64,000 nucleotides of DNA from Ophiura sarsii (lineage: Eukaryota > Echinodermata > Ophiuroidea > Amphilepidida > Ophiuridae), in assembly GCA_035610835.1 (NCBI GenBank), contig CM069441.1, forward strand, positions 86,563,574 through 86,627,573, given 5' to 3'. Position 1 is the first letter of the stretch. Each line of letters starts with the position of its first letter. Positions 1-12,141 of this stretch are shown here, piece after piece. The notes under the pieces are model-generated. The model saw nothing but the letters and a program-made list of their open reading frames with translations. It searched no databases and was not told the DNA's origin. The position numbers and the translations under genes are program-made.

Positions 1-1188
1 ACTGAAATCTGTCAATTATTTGGCTGGATATGTAATATGTTGAAAATGGGTTGATCGATACATTTGCGTATATCTCGGCAATGCAAGCATAAAAACAGAT
101 AACACTTGGCACATAGTTAGAACACACACTTATCTCCGCTTGACATTATTTTTTAGACCTGAATTCCTTAACGCAAATAAGAAGGGACCATCTCAAATGC
201 GCTTTTATTTAGCAAAATCCGCAATAATATACCTTTGAAAACAACAAAGGATAAAGAACAATGGAGGGATTATAATTTAGTAAATTTGTGTGGGATGTAA
301 AGCAATAATAGTGGGGATTTCAGAAGGAGCTGTTCATAAAATTTCCTCAAACCATTGAAATTATGTGACGATTACTTTAACAATACATATATAGTAGCTC
401 TAAAGATAACAGTAATAAGAGAGGTTGTGGCAGCCATCTTTGATTGATACATTCATGTATATCTTTATTTTGACTATCACAATATTTAAACACATTGATT
501 TAAGCATTTTTAATTATTTCTGATTAGAATTTGAAGGCACAGTAAGCTTTTATCTGGTAAATTTCTTGATTTTAGCCATTTGTGGCCCTGTTCAAAATGA
601 TCTGCCGTCTGCGCATGCGCACATTTTCTGCAGGTTTCATGCGAATAAGTTCAGAAAATTAGTTAACTATCATATGGAATCTCCCAAACTGGTTAATTGC
701 TTGGATTTTTCATAAATTGTTTGATTTTCCGCAATATTAGTGATTCGCTGACTGGGCATTTTTCAATGAAAATTGGCTATTTGAAATACTGATATTTGTA
801 TACTTTTTATTCGATTGCCTCTCCTTACTTTTTACTCATATACTACATACATCAAATTACACAGGGATTTAAGTTATTGTCTTTTTATCATACTTACGTG
901 AAAGAAAATGGGATTTACCTGCTTCTGGTGTCATGTTATGCAATCTTCTTATCACATGTTTCATACAAATAATTCAAATTTCCCGCCAAATAACTGACTA
1001 AGTAGTGTCCCAAGTGTACTTACTTTGAGACAATGCTATGACGTCATAGTTCACACTTATAAATCCAAAACTGTACTGTTTGAAAGATAAAGGTTCATAC
1101 TTTGTATTGATCACATTATCCCCTCAATAGAATCACTCATGCATCCCATACCATGATCACTTTCATTATTTACTGAATGCCCCTCGTA
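1..1188. mobile_element. Mariner-type non-autonomous repeat, copy A (cut by left edge)
   Basis: This stretch matches 36266-37520 over most of its length, for example the motifs tttggctggatatgtaatat and atctcggcaatgcaagcata occur in both. Its right end, about 1100-1188, is the reverse complement of the left end of the other copy and finishes in ccctcgta, so the element has long terminal inverted repeats beginning TACGAGGG. Such ends resemble Tc1/mariner-type elements. No transposase frame is present. The left end lies outside the window. Confidence 0.65.
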
Positions 1189-2757
1189 TGGGCGCTATAT
1201 GAAGATGGGTTTAGATCATGTTTAATGTACTTTATATGATTGACAGATATGCAATAGTAAACATATATACATGCAGTACAGTCGTCTTAAGATGCTAGGT
1301 GCATATTGCATTTGATGGGTGCTATATTGTAGTGTGCTTAGGGACTTTCCGAAATGTGAAAACCATAGCTTGTGGTTGAAATGACCGTAAAATGGCGCAT
1401 ATTGCTAATTTGGGACATTGGTGGTTTGGATTTGCGATCAATATTATCATTTCAAGAATGCTTCAACTTAAATCATTATCACGGGTATTCATTTGGTAGA
1501 GTTATTAGTTCATGTAGTTTATGAATTTGCAAATAACAAAGTACAACATTTCTTATTTTATCTAAAGACATTCGTCTACTTGTAGGACCCGAACGCCGTA
1601 ATATTTGCGAATTCAAAGATACTCGCTGGCTACAGAAATCTGTGTAATGGATAAAAACAAAAATACAGTTTTGCCTTTTTTCTGAAATGTATTGCAGTTA
1701 TTGATTATTATGACAAATGGTGGTATGTTTTAAAACATTTTGGCGTAAAATTTATTACGTCACAGGCGTGTTTGAATAATGTTTCATCTCGACAAAGTGC
1801 TAAGTCATTTGTTGGAGCAAGTGGTCCGAAGGGTATGGGGCAACTGGTCCGCCTGCAAAAACTTAATCAAAATTGGAAAATTCATTTGGAAAATTAGTGT
1901 TTAGTGTCAATAAAACATGACTCGGTATTGAAATGTGAATAGAATATGAAATAATTCACATTCTTTCTAGTTCTTAGAAATTTTGGGGCATTTTGGGTCC
2001 AATACCACTATTTCTGCTATTGAAGGATTATAATATGACATGAAATTGCTTTAGAATGGTTTTTAAAACCTCGGTATTTCATCTTTATTATATTTTGAAT
2101 GGTGTCTGTAAAGGTATTTGCAATGACAAAATATCATGATTTATGTATTTTATCCACTGCTTTTTGAGTATATTAACCGTTGGGTCATCATTGTCATATT
2201 GACTAACTTCCCCTGTAACATGAAAAGCTGGCTAAATATCAAGATGGTTTATTATAAGTACTAAATGATGATTATATGAAATAAATAAAATCATTAAAGA
2301 AAGGGGTATGTATATAGACAAATGTATGGGGCATCTGAATATCACAACCATGTAACCATTTAACTAGGTTCATACCGTTTTATCTAATAAATGTGCAGTC
2401 GAAAAGTTCGCTTGCTTTGTACACCATTAGTATACCGTACTGCTATTTACACGTTAACCACGAAAACTGTATAAAACATGGGTTTCATGAGACATGTATC
2501 CTTTTTACATGTTAAATAATATGGAAATGCGTTTGTAAAGAAAATACTGCCTAGTTTCCGTGTTGTCATTCACTGATTTCTGTGTATTCTAACCGTTGGA
2601 ACATAGGACCAGTTGCCCCAATGATGTAACTGGTCCGTGCCAAGTAAAGTTTTCCGTTAGTGGTAATTGGCCTTTTCTTTAGATATTTTTTAACATTGAT
2701 TATATGTTATATGTAAACAGTTACATGGGTGATATTTTCATAGCAATTCCATAAATA
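1189..2757. other. Intergenic DNA without recognised gene
   Basis: No ORF, RNA gene or clear element was recognised. A 14-base motif ggggcaactggtcc near 1837 recurs inverted near 2607 and, in part, near 3447, which may mark an old decayed repeat into which the 2758-3405 element inserted. Confidence 0.5.
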
Positions 2758-3405
2758 CAGGGTGAGTCAAAAAGAAGTTTACCCGAATTGGTGATGTTTT
2801 AAAAAAACCAAAAATGACACACGAGAGTTCAGTAAAGCATAAATTTAACAAGCATTCTCTCCTGCTTATTAGGAAAAAAGAATGACACAACTTGATCATT
2901 GCTAAGAGGAGTTATGTCTATTTTAATAAAGGTACTCATTTTGCAGCTGTCCACGGAATACCTGACCAAACAAATGTAAAGTATGCATTTTAGCTGCGTA
3001 CTTCCCTATTGACCGAGATTGGTGATGTTTTTTAAACAAATAAATGACACTTAGAAGTTCAATAAAGCATTTATTTACCAAACATACTCTGCTGCTTATT
3101 AGAGAAAATCAATGAAGCAAATTGATCATTCCTAAGAGAAGTTATGCCTGTTTCACTGAATTGTAGGTAACAGCTAAAATGCTTACTTTACATTTGTTTT
3201 GTTAAGTATTCCGTGGACAGCTGCAAAATGAGTACCTTTATTAAAATAGGCATAACTCCTCTTAGCAATGATCAATTTGTGTCATTCTTTTTTCCTAATA
3301 AGCAGGAGATAATGCTTGTTAAATATATGCTTTACTGAACTCGCGGGTGTCATTTGTTTGTTTTTTAAAACATCACCAATCCGGGTAAACTTCTTTTTGA
3401 CTCAC
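2758..3405. mobile_element. TIR element with CAGGGTGAGTCAAAAA ends
   Basis: The left end reads CAGGGTGAGTCAAAAAGAAG after a TA. The right end is its near reverse complement, ending gactcac with the last bases decayed. The two halves also pair internally: a segment containing cagctgtccacggaata near 2945 is inverted near 3215. There is no coding frame. TA flank and end sequence suggest a Tc1/mariner-like MITE. Confidence 0.65.
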
Positions 3406-3730
3406 AGAGCTTTAATCTTTTATATCATGAAATATGCTTATTTACCGGACCAGTTGCCACATCCTCCCCTATTCCATATTTGTATCCACAGATAAATATT
3501 AGCCTCACAATTTGCGCCGATCATTTGGAACTGATCAAACTATTATAGTAAGACATTGCCCCGGGTTTCAATCCGCACACAATCCGGATCGTAGTATGAA
3601 CGTGTTTATTAATCCGGATAAACTCGTGTACGTTCTGGATAGAAATTTAAGTGTAAACTCGCCCTGTACTTGGTCATAATGTTCTTACTTTAGCCAATCA
3701 TATTGTGTGTATATACGAAGTCTCCACAAG

Positions 3731-4231
3731 CAGGGCCGAACTTACCATATGGCCAGATGGGCCCGGGCCGCGATCTTTATTACCGTAAACAACATTTGAT
3801 ACCTGACGGAGTAAAGTGCATAGCACATGTACATTGTACAGCAATACATTTATACAGTGAGTGACGCGCCCGGGCCCAGGGCGCCCAGATGTTTGGGGCC
3901 CCAAATTCAGATAAAAATAAGATAAAAAAATCAAATTATCAATACTAAATACTGGTCAAATTAGAAAACCGCGCATTTTGCCCCAAAATAATAATTTTAG
4001 AAGCTTGCTCAAAGCCAAAATGTACAGGCCATAGGCCCTCAAAGTAGCTAAATTAGTGTAAAATGGCAAATTTTCGCAAATTTTCGTTATCATGCTTTTT
4101 TCATTAAATTGGCAATTTTCGGGGAACTCTTCTTCCGCATCCTGATACCCCCTATAATTCTCGTTCTTTAGCCACTTGAGAGAACATGGTTCCTCACAGT
4201 AAGTTGGGGGCCTCCGGTAAATCCGGCCCTG
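3731..4231. mobile_element. hAT-like non-autonomous element, 501 bp, with 8-bp TSD
   Basis: The ends are inverted: CAGGGCCGAACTTACC at the left and GGTAAATCCGGCCCTG at the right. The flanking octamers are tccacaag (3723-3730) and gccacaag (4232-4239), a target duplication with one mismatch. An 8-bp TSD and CAGGG-type termini are typical of the hAT superfamily. No transposase is encoded. Confidence 0.7.
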
Positions 4232-4359
4232 GCCACAAGGATATAAGGTATCATGGTCATTGGTCAGGGATTCTATCCGCGTAGGGGTGTGTTGTGTGTG
4301 TTGAGTTGACCGAGCTGTCTAAGGCACATCTGACAACACCAATCGGCAGCCGAGATCTG

Positions 4360-4462
4360 GTTAGGGTTAGTGTTAGGGTTAGGGTTAGTGAGAGAGGTAG
4401 GGTAAGAGTTATGGTTAGGGTTAGGTTAGGGTTAGGTTATGGTTATGGTTAGGGTTAGTGTG
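4360..4462 (+). repeat. Degenerate interstitial telomere-like TTAGGG tract
   Basis: Runs of gttaggg with variants such as gttatgg and gttagtg extend for about 100 bases. The motif matches the common metazoan telomere repeat, but it is imperfect and lies inside the contig, so it is an interstitial remnant or a coincidental simple repeat. Confidence 0.6.
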
Positions 4463-7400
4463 TACTAAATTTTACATCTGATTTTTTCTGAAGTTGATTT
4501 CCATTGGTTAACGCGGGTTGATTGTTTGATGGCAGTTTTGATATTATCCTGGATAGTTTGACTAATTAGTCCTATTTCAGTTTTTGCAGGGTTTATCAAT
4601 CTACAAGTTGGTTTGTTGTCGAGTTTGATTAATTATGGTCCTTAAAAAGGCATTTGTCTTGGCCGTGGTGTCAATGCGGTCGTCGAGCGCCAGGTTACAG
4701 TGTCTCTAGCTTCCATGTTTACCTTATCATGCTTATCAAATGAGTTTTTTGTAGGCTTTTGTGACTGATGTTATGGTGATTAATTCGGTCGGTAGTTTTC
4801 TTTGCTGACCTTGTAGAAATTCCTAGTTTTGTCTGCGGCTACAAGCCGGTATAGCATCCAAAACCCGGGTGGTGAGAAACCCGGGTTTTGAGTAGACACT
4901 AACTGGGCAAAACCCGTTTTGCGCAACAACAAGGCAGTGCCACTCAACTTGCCGATCTGAAGCTGGTGTCCCATTGTTGGTGGCGCTGTTTGTATCGTCT
5001 ATCATAGAAATCCTACAGCTTACGGGTACATGTAAGCCCCGTAAGGGTTATCTATGTCCAGTGGCGTAGCTCAGGGGGGGGGCAGTCCTGCCCCCCTGAC
5101 AGAATTTTTTTGTGCCCCCGCCGCCCTTCTCTTTGGATATAGTGCTTATATGTGGTAACCATTTAAAAATGACCATTTTCGCCTTTTTTTTTTTAAAAAA
5201 AATGACAATTTTTTTTGTGGAAAAACTGCTTAAAACCCTTATGATTGGCCAATATTTCTTGACTACATTGCTTTTTGGGCTGCGAAATTTTGTGTCCGTG
5301 CGATTTTTTTTGAATTAATTGAAGTTTACAGGGAATTGTTCTGAAAATCCCCCCCCCCCCCCACCCCCATGGCCGGTTTTGAGTTTATGATACCGCGTGC
5401 TGGAGGATATACACAATGCGCTCCCCATAGACGATACATGCAAAGTAGGAGGGGTCTAACAATCGGCTCTAACTTGAGTTATCCCATACGTCCATGACAT
5501 TTACAGAGAGTGCTGGGAAAAGCTGTTTCTAACCGTTGGTGCGATTTGGTAGTGTACTTTTGACCATATTTTATTGAAAAGCAATCACTTTCTTTCATTT
5601 TGCCTGTTGTCATCACATACATGTACACTATATGAAAAATCAGGCGGGGTGATCACATTGACCACCACCCCCAAGTTAAAAAAGGGGAGGGGGAGGGATA
5701 TCCCCCTACCGGGATTTCCGCCCTACATGTATTAGGGCCGGACTCCCTTTTTCCCGTGCCTCTCATGTCTTATTATAATAGTTGTACGAATTACAGGGAC
5801 TCGACTCCAGCACTTAGACCCCCTCTTCAACATTGTACGAATTACACAGAGAACCCCTCTTCTCTTCAACAATAGCTGTACGAATTACAGGTCAGGAAAA
5901 TAAGGGTCTCAGGAACTGATTTTTTTTTTCAAAAAAGGAAGTCTTGAGAACTGGCCTAGGCTATAGGTCAATTTTGATTAGCAACAAATAACAGATGAAA
6001 ACAGACAAACATGAGGACAAACCGAATGCAATTAGGTGAAATGGCACATTGCTGAATAGTATAGGCTGAAATTCAGCTCGAATATAATTGAAAAAGAGGA
6101 AATCCGCTAAAAGGACTCACACCCCCTTAATATATAGGAGAACCCCGTGACCATCTTAAGATTCGATATATTCGGGGGGGGGGGGGGGGGGGGTAAATCA
6201 TCCAACATGCAGGCAAGTGGCCTTCCAAGGCAACACCCATTTGAATGTTGCGAATATTTTGGACTCTGAGGATATCTAACCCCAGTGATATACCCATTCC
6301 TCCCACTCCAATGTTGACAATTGACTAAACATCGAAAATTCGGGGGTTTATTACTCCGTAGAAAGTCAAGTTTCCATACACGTGTTGTCATAAAAAACAA
6401 CATCCACATTTTAATCCGAGTGCCACCCCACCCTAACTTTAATTTTAAGTAGCCTACAAGTTAATCAGCATATAGGGCCTAATATTTACACTCACTTAAC
6501 ACACATCAGGAACAATTGCAAAATGTGTCTCACGGCCCATTGAACCATTCATTAATTCATTAAACAAGAGAAACAATGATAAAACCACATTAATTTTAAA
6601 TAAGAAAACCAATGCCTATAATAGTTTGCATGCATAGAAACAGCAGTCACAACAAGATCACTGATATTCCCCGCTATTCGCGCCCTTACAACCAGTGCCA
6701 TGCATGAATTGCACGACGTATTTCTGCGCAAAACCCGGGTTTTTGCGCAGACCCTAGTTTTGGACGCAACACCGGCGCCGCAGACAATAAATATCAGTTA
6801 TGCCCTATCTCTAGTACATATCGTCGCCGAATATCAAACTAACCATCTGTGCACCTAACTCCCAATTTAGTTATAACAAAAACAAATGTCTGAAAAAAGG
6901 AAAATATGAGTGTATGAGGTCTGAAATGGGAATGAGATTTTGGTACCAAACTAATCAATATAAAAACCTAGATTTTAGAACCATAAAGAGATATCATCAA
7001 CACTCTTTTGTCTTAATTTGACCAAAACTAGAGTTATAAGTTGGGTGCTACAGTCTATTGCAATGAGTCCGGACATGGAAGTACGAGACACGGAATAGCA
7101 TCGACAAGACCCTGGATTATATAACTCAATTATATTGCCATAAGCGGTACCTAACTCAACTCACAAGCATTAACAGAAATTGAATGACTTGCCCATTATT
7201 ACTCCCACGGACGCATGGTTGCCAGTTTTACATTTTTTCTTCCAAATCAAATACGACTTTGGGTCAGTTTGTTGTCAAAAACGGGTGTACAAAACTATCC
7301 GCTACAAACCGCATGGTCTAACCTACATGTTTGGGTAGATAAGTTGATGAATTCTACTGATATGTATAAAAATAGTGGCCAAAGGTACGCATTCTAAAAT

Positions 7401-8836
7401 CTAGACCTGTTTTCTAGGTCATCTACGCACATTTTAGGGAATTATTGGATTCAAGAAGTAATAAAAAACTGAGGAAAATAGTTTCTATAAAACTTCACAA
7501 ATAGTGTTACATCAATAGCATCGGTGAATGTGTGTATTAATTTAATAGCTTTAAAATATTAGCAGTATTTTAAACTTTCATCGTTGCTTCATGTATCAAA
7601 CTATTTTATGCATCCCCCAGCTTGAATTAGGTATGCAAACGACTATCAATACCGAAATTAACTTAACTACCGCGCTTTTTTGCCCCCTCCCCCCCCCCCC
7701 CCCCCCCCCGCCCGCTTTTTTATTTTTACTAGTAAACATTTGTACAATTTATTTATTTCGTTAAAGTCAAAATGTGAAAACAAGTTTGCAAATGGTATAC
7801 CGTATTCCAGAGGGGGGATGGCCACTAAATTGCCCTGCCTCGGTCCTTTGCAGCATATTAACCCAAAGTGGTGTTCTATCTTAAATTCTGTGATTGGCCA
7901 TATTAATATTCATGCCCGATCCTCGTCCAATCGGGTGGCGCGTTTTATTGGGTTTGTTTTCATTAGCTGGTGGGAGTAGTCACGTTGCATGGTAAAAATC
8001 CCACCCAACCTACCCAGTTATCCATACTGAGGAGTTGATTGGGTCGTTTTCAGGCAGTATAAGACCTGGTTAGGTCGGCTTGGTTCTGAGCCGGACTCGG
8101 CCGATGACTGGCGGGGTTTTTGTGTAGGCCTAAGGAGTAGGGAAGTGTACGTTGAACATGATCGTTATAAAGCCCTGTACATGTAGGCCTATGACAATGG
8201 AAGTTAATTTTTATTTGCCAATTCCCCACCTACAGATTATTGTCTTTTCAACCAAATTCATTATAACTTAAAATAATAGGCCTACTTTAAGTTAGGGTCT
8301 TAAACGCACCTAAGTTTGTTATGGAGTCAATAATCTTAAACTTGACTAATTCCTATAACTAAAGCGATGTAAAATTAAATGAAATAACGAAAATAGTGCA
8401 CAAAAATACAAGAATGCGATATCCGTTTCCTCAAAAATAGACTATTATGAATCAGTTTTGCCTTTGTATTATCGTATGTAATAATGTTTCCTTAGCATGA
8501 CAGGGTGAGTCAGAAAGATTGGGCACTTTGTTTTCGCAAGGATCCATAAGATAAGGTTAGACAAGCCTAAAAGGAATGAACTTTGAAATTACGAATTTCT
8601 CATTAAATGATGGCACCCATTTTATGGATTTAATAAGTCTTAATGTCAATATCATGAACTTTAAAATCAGCAAATGATACGCTACTCCCAGAAAAAGATA
8701 ACCAATGGTATAAGTTTCCCATCATTTTACACTTTAGTAAACCAAAAGTGTGACCCCAACACAATTCGTCAAATAATGTCGAGAATGTAAATTCGCTGAT
8801 GGGAGACGCACAGTTTTGTGCAAGGACCATGTAATT
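4463..8836. other. Intergenic repeat-rich DNA, no gene seen
   Basis: Only short chance ORFs are present. Visible items are a TIR-like CAGTGGCGTAGCT end near 5059 followed by a G run, oligo(C) at about 5349, oligo(G) near 6175, oligo(C) near 7687, and a lone CAGGGTGAGTCA end near 8503 with no partner found. Related acccgggtttt stretches occur near 4880 and 6730. Confidence 0.5.
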
Positions 8837-9038
8837 ATTCTAAAAAGTGTGTTTAGAAAGTGAGCAAAGATGTGTTTAGAAAAGGTATGTTTAGCGTATT
8901 GACTGTTAGTGTTCAGAAATTGAACACCAATGTTAGTGATTTGACACATGACGTTTAGCCTCTGAACATGTTTACAAAGTGATAGCAAGAATGTGTTTAA
9001 AAAGTGTTTACTCGCTAAACACAATTTTTAGAGTGATA
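8837..9038. mobile_element. Possible short foldback element upstream of TMEM145/GPR180-like gene
   Basis: The left part (ctaaaaagtgtgtttaga) and right part (ctaaacacaatttttagag) are imperfect inverted repeats, and the interior repeats tgtttag and gtttagc motifs. It ends about 320 bp before the predicted start codon, so it may sit in the promoter region. Confidence 0.35.
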
Positions 9039-9358
9039 TCCTGGGTTTTGTGTCCCGCTTGCGCTCAGCGTCCTTGGTGTTTTACTGTTTAGCCCCGCGT
9101 CGTCAGGCTAGAGCGTCCAGCGTCCTTCCTGCGCGCCTAATATAAATCAGAGCGTCCTTACTGTGCGCACTTAACAACTGGTTACCATGACTGAGTTTAC
9201 CTCGACGTGGTAACGCTAAACAAAGCAGATCATTTCATCTTTGGACGCTGAGCGACAAAGGTGTTTTTCTGTTTACAGAAATTCTTTAGGTTTACGCTTT
9301 TGATATTAACGTCTTTCATTGCGAAAGGTTGAGGCTTTTTGCCTTTTTGGAGTTGACC

Positions 9359-9451
9359 ATGCGTCAACTATTTGTTTTGGCTATTATAGCATTGTGTGCA
9401 CAAATGTGTACTGAGGCGAAGGTGGTTTCCGGGACCATTGACACAAAAACG
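9359..9451 (+). CDS. TMEM145/GPR180-like exon 1
   Basis: Start codon and signal peptide MRQLFVLAIIALCAQMCTEA, then the mature N-terminus. Ends in phase 0 at a strong gtaagt donor. The 5' UTR boundary upstream is not visible, and no TATA box stands out. Confidence 0.85.
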
Positions 9452-12087
9452 GTAAGTTTAAAAACCTTTTTATGTCGATCTTGTTAGGTTAACTTTCATT
9501 TAGATCTATCGAGGAGGAGCTATCCTTAGCATAGCCTGCTTCCAGATGTTAGGCCTCTCGTCCCCCTGTCAGAAGGCTAGCCCACTAGGCCTACTTCTAC
9601 TTTGACGTCAATAAATGATAATCAGCAGGATCCTACGCTGGTATGCGGATAAGACCAAGCATCCTATTGGCGCGGGGGGATAGGTTGTTGGACTGAGTGT
9701 TTAGCCAAGACGGGTAGGCCTACAACTCTGTGACCATGGTGACCACTGATTCCCCTAGAATATGAAATGGTAAATGATAGGCCTAGGCCTATTAACCAAA
9801 AATAATATCCGCCCCCCTCCCCCCATCCCCACCCCACCCCTCTAATCAAAGGGATATGACCTCCTCTTTCTTGTCCCCCTCAGCTCCCGTATGGAAAACC
9901 TCAGACGTCACTGCGTATGACATCTTTATGCATCCATTATATAGACCTACCAGTCTCAGGTGCTCGGTGTCGAAAGTGGATTGAGATCGGGTGCCCCTGA
10001 CCAAGGGTGTGTAATTTATGGTTAGGGGCGTACGAAGCTCATCCCCCCCCCCCCCCCCGGTCCAGGGTAGGATGGTACTGACCCGAGGCTTGGCAGTGGC
10101 GTAGCTACCCCTGATTGAAAAAGCCCTTGCTTTGTGCCCTCGCCCCAGCCCTTCCCCCCTCTCAAGTTTTCTGAGCTGACTTTAAAAATATTTGGGCACC
10201 CTTTTACGAAAATTCCAGATCTTTTTTAGTTGAATGGGGAATCCAAATGAGGCGTAATTCTATGCATGGTGGGTAAAGGTTTTCATTTCTTTCCAAAGCC
10301 ATGCAAACAAAGTTTTAGGCCTGTCGTGTGTCTGTTGAAAATCGAAAGAGATGGCTGTTTGCTCCTTCGCCCGTGTGCTCACGATGCATTTTGGGGGTGT
10401 TTTGTTTGTCGGCGAGTTTATCAGGTTTATCATCAACCGATGATCAAACGCAGAAGTTACATACACCCTTCAACATATCTGTATCTAAATACTTTTAAGT
10501 ATAAAGTACTTTTAAGTTTTAAAAGATCGTGCGTTCTTATTTTCAATTTCATAGGATATCTTCTTTTTGGACCGTTTCGTTTTTAATCCGGTTTCCGAGA
10601 GTGTCTTCCGATACGAGTTTAAATTCACTAAGGTAAGTGGGAAATACAATGATATTATCTATGCAAACATGCACATGCTGCCTGACACAGTCTTTGAAAT
10701 TGTGATATTTTGACATGTCGGCATTCGTATCACGTTTGGTCTACCTTGATCCCCCCCCCCCCCCCATCCTCCAACATTTCTTTGACAATTAAAAACAAAA
10801 GTGAACAAATTTTCGATTTTTTTTCTCATAAATTCTTATACAAAAAATTGTATCAAACAGACATTCGACGCCCCCCCCCCCCCCCCCCACCCCCGCAGTT
10901 CTAATGAGGCTTGTTCAACAGTCACCTAAACTCAAAGACAAAATGGTGATTATAGGAATGGCCTACTAAAACTCTGCAACAATTATTGTTTACAGCCACT
11001 AGGTCTCTACCGACTGGCCATGTTTGAGAAGAATTGGCAAGTGGTGCGCGATAATGAGGATCAACTGGTAAGTGTTTAAGTACATGATAGATCAGATCAG
11101 GACATGACAGTACTGACAGGACATGACATGACATGACTTGACATGACTTGACATGACATGACTTGACTTGACTTGACTTGACATGACATGACTTGACTTG
11201 ACTTGACTTGACTTGACTTGACTTGACATGACTTGACATGACATGACTTGACATGACATGACATGACACGACATAACATGACACGACATGACATGACATG
11301 ATAGGACAGTACGGGACGGGATGGGACATACATGATAACAGAATGATAAGGACGTGTTTTTATGTCGTGAAAACTTTGGGTATTATGGGGTGTACAAAAT
11401 CGTCAGGCTTAGCCTATACTTTATTCCATACGCTCGTAGCAAATTCAATTTCTCCGCAAACAAGAGTAAAGCTTGCTTTTAAATTTTAAAGAAGATACGT
11501 CATATTCGGAGAGAGACAGTTTCTCTAAAGGGGCACAGAGAGATTTCTCAAAAAATAAAATTCAACATTTTTACCTAGAAACCCTCTCATCTAAGATTTC
11601 TTAAAAAAAAAAAAAATGAAAAATGAAAAATAAAGACATTTTCTCAGCAGTTCCGAAGGTATCTGGTATATTGGGGCTTTTTACTCTTTTTTGTGTGTAT
11701 TTTTGTTAGGATCTCTTAGTGCCCCTTTAAATTTGAATTTATTATTTGATACCTATTCTTGTAGATATGCTCCGAGAAATTAAAAAAGGCTAGTATCGTC
11801 GACACATTGACCCGCGAAGCAACCGGTGCGTGCAGCACCATCACTGAGGATGGCAACGATGTAAGTACCTCAAATGCCCTTATAGGAACTGTTTTAAATT
11901 ACGTTGTTGGTTATGAACATCAAAATGTGTCCATAATTAGGCTGATTTAACATTTTAATTTTCCAGGGCTCCAACTCCAACAGCCACTTCCTTCTTGGAA
12001 ACTTCAACACGATAACATGGAGGTATGACTGGTGTGTGTAGACGAATTTCTAGGATAAAATAATAGCAACTGAAGTGTTTGAGTTTG

Positions 12088-12141
<54 letters not shown>

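Noticed and set aside
10922..11329. 135-codon minus-strand open frame rich in SHVMSSQVKSS
   Set aside because: Product of the ACATG/ACTTG pentanucleotide microsatellite, not a gene.
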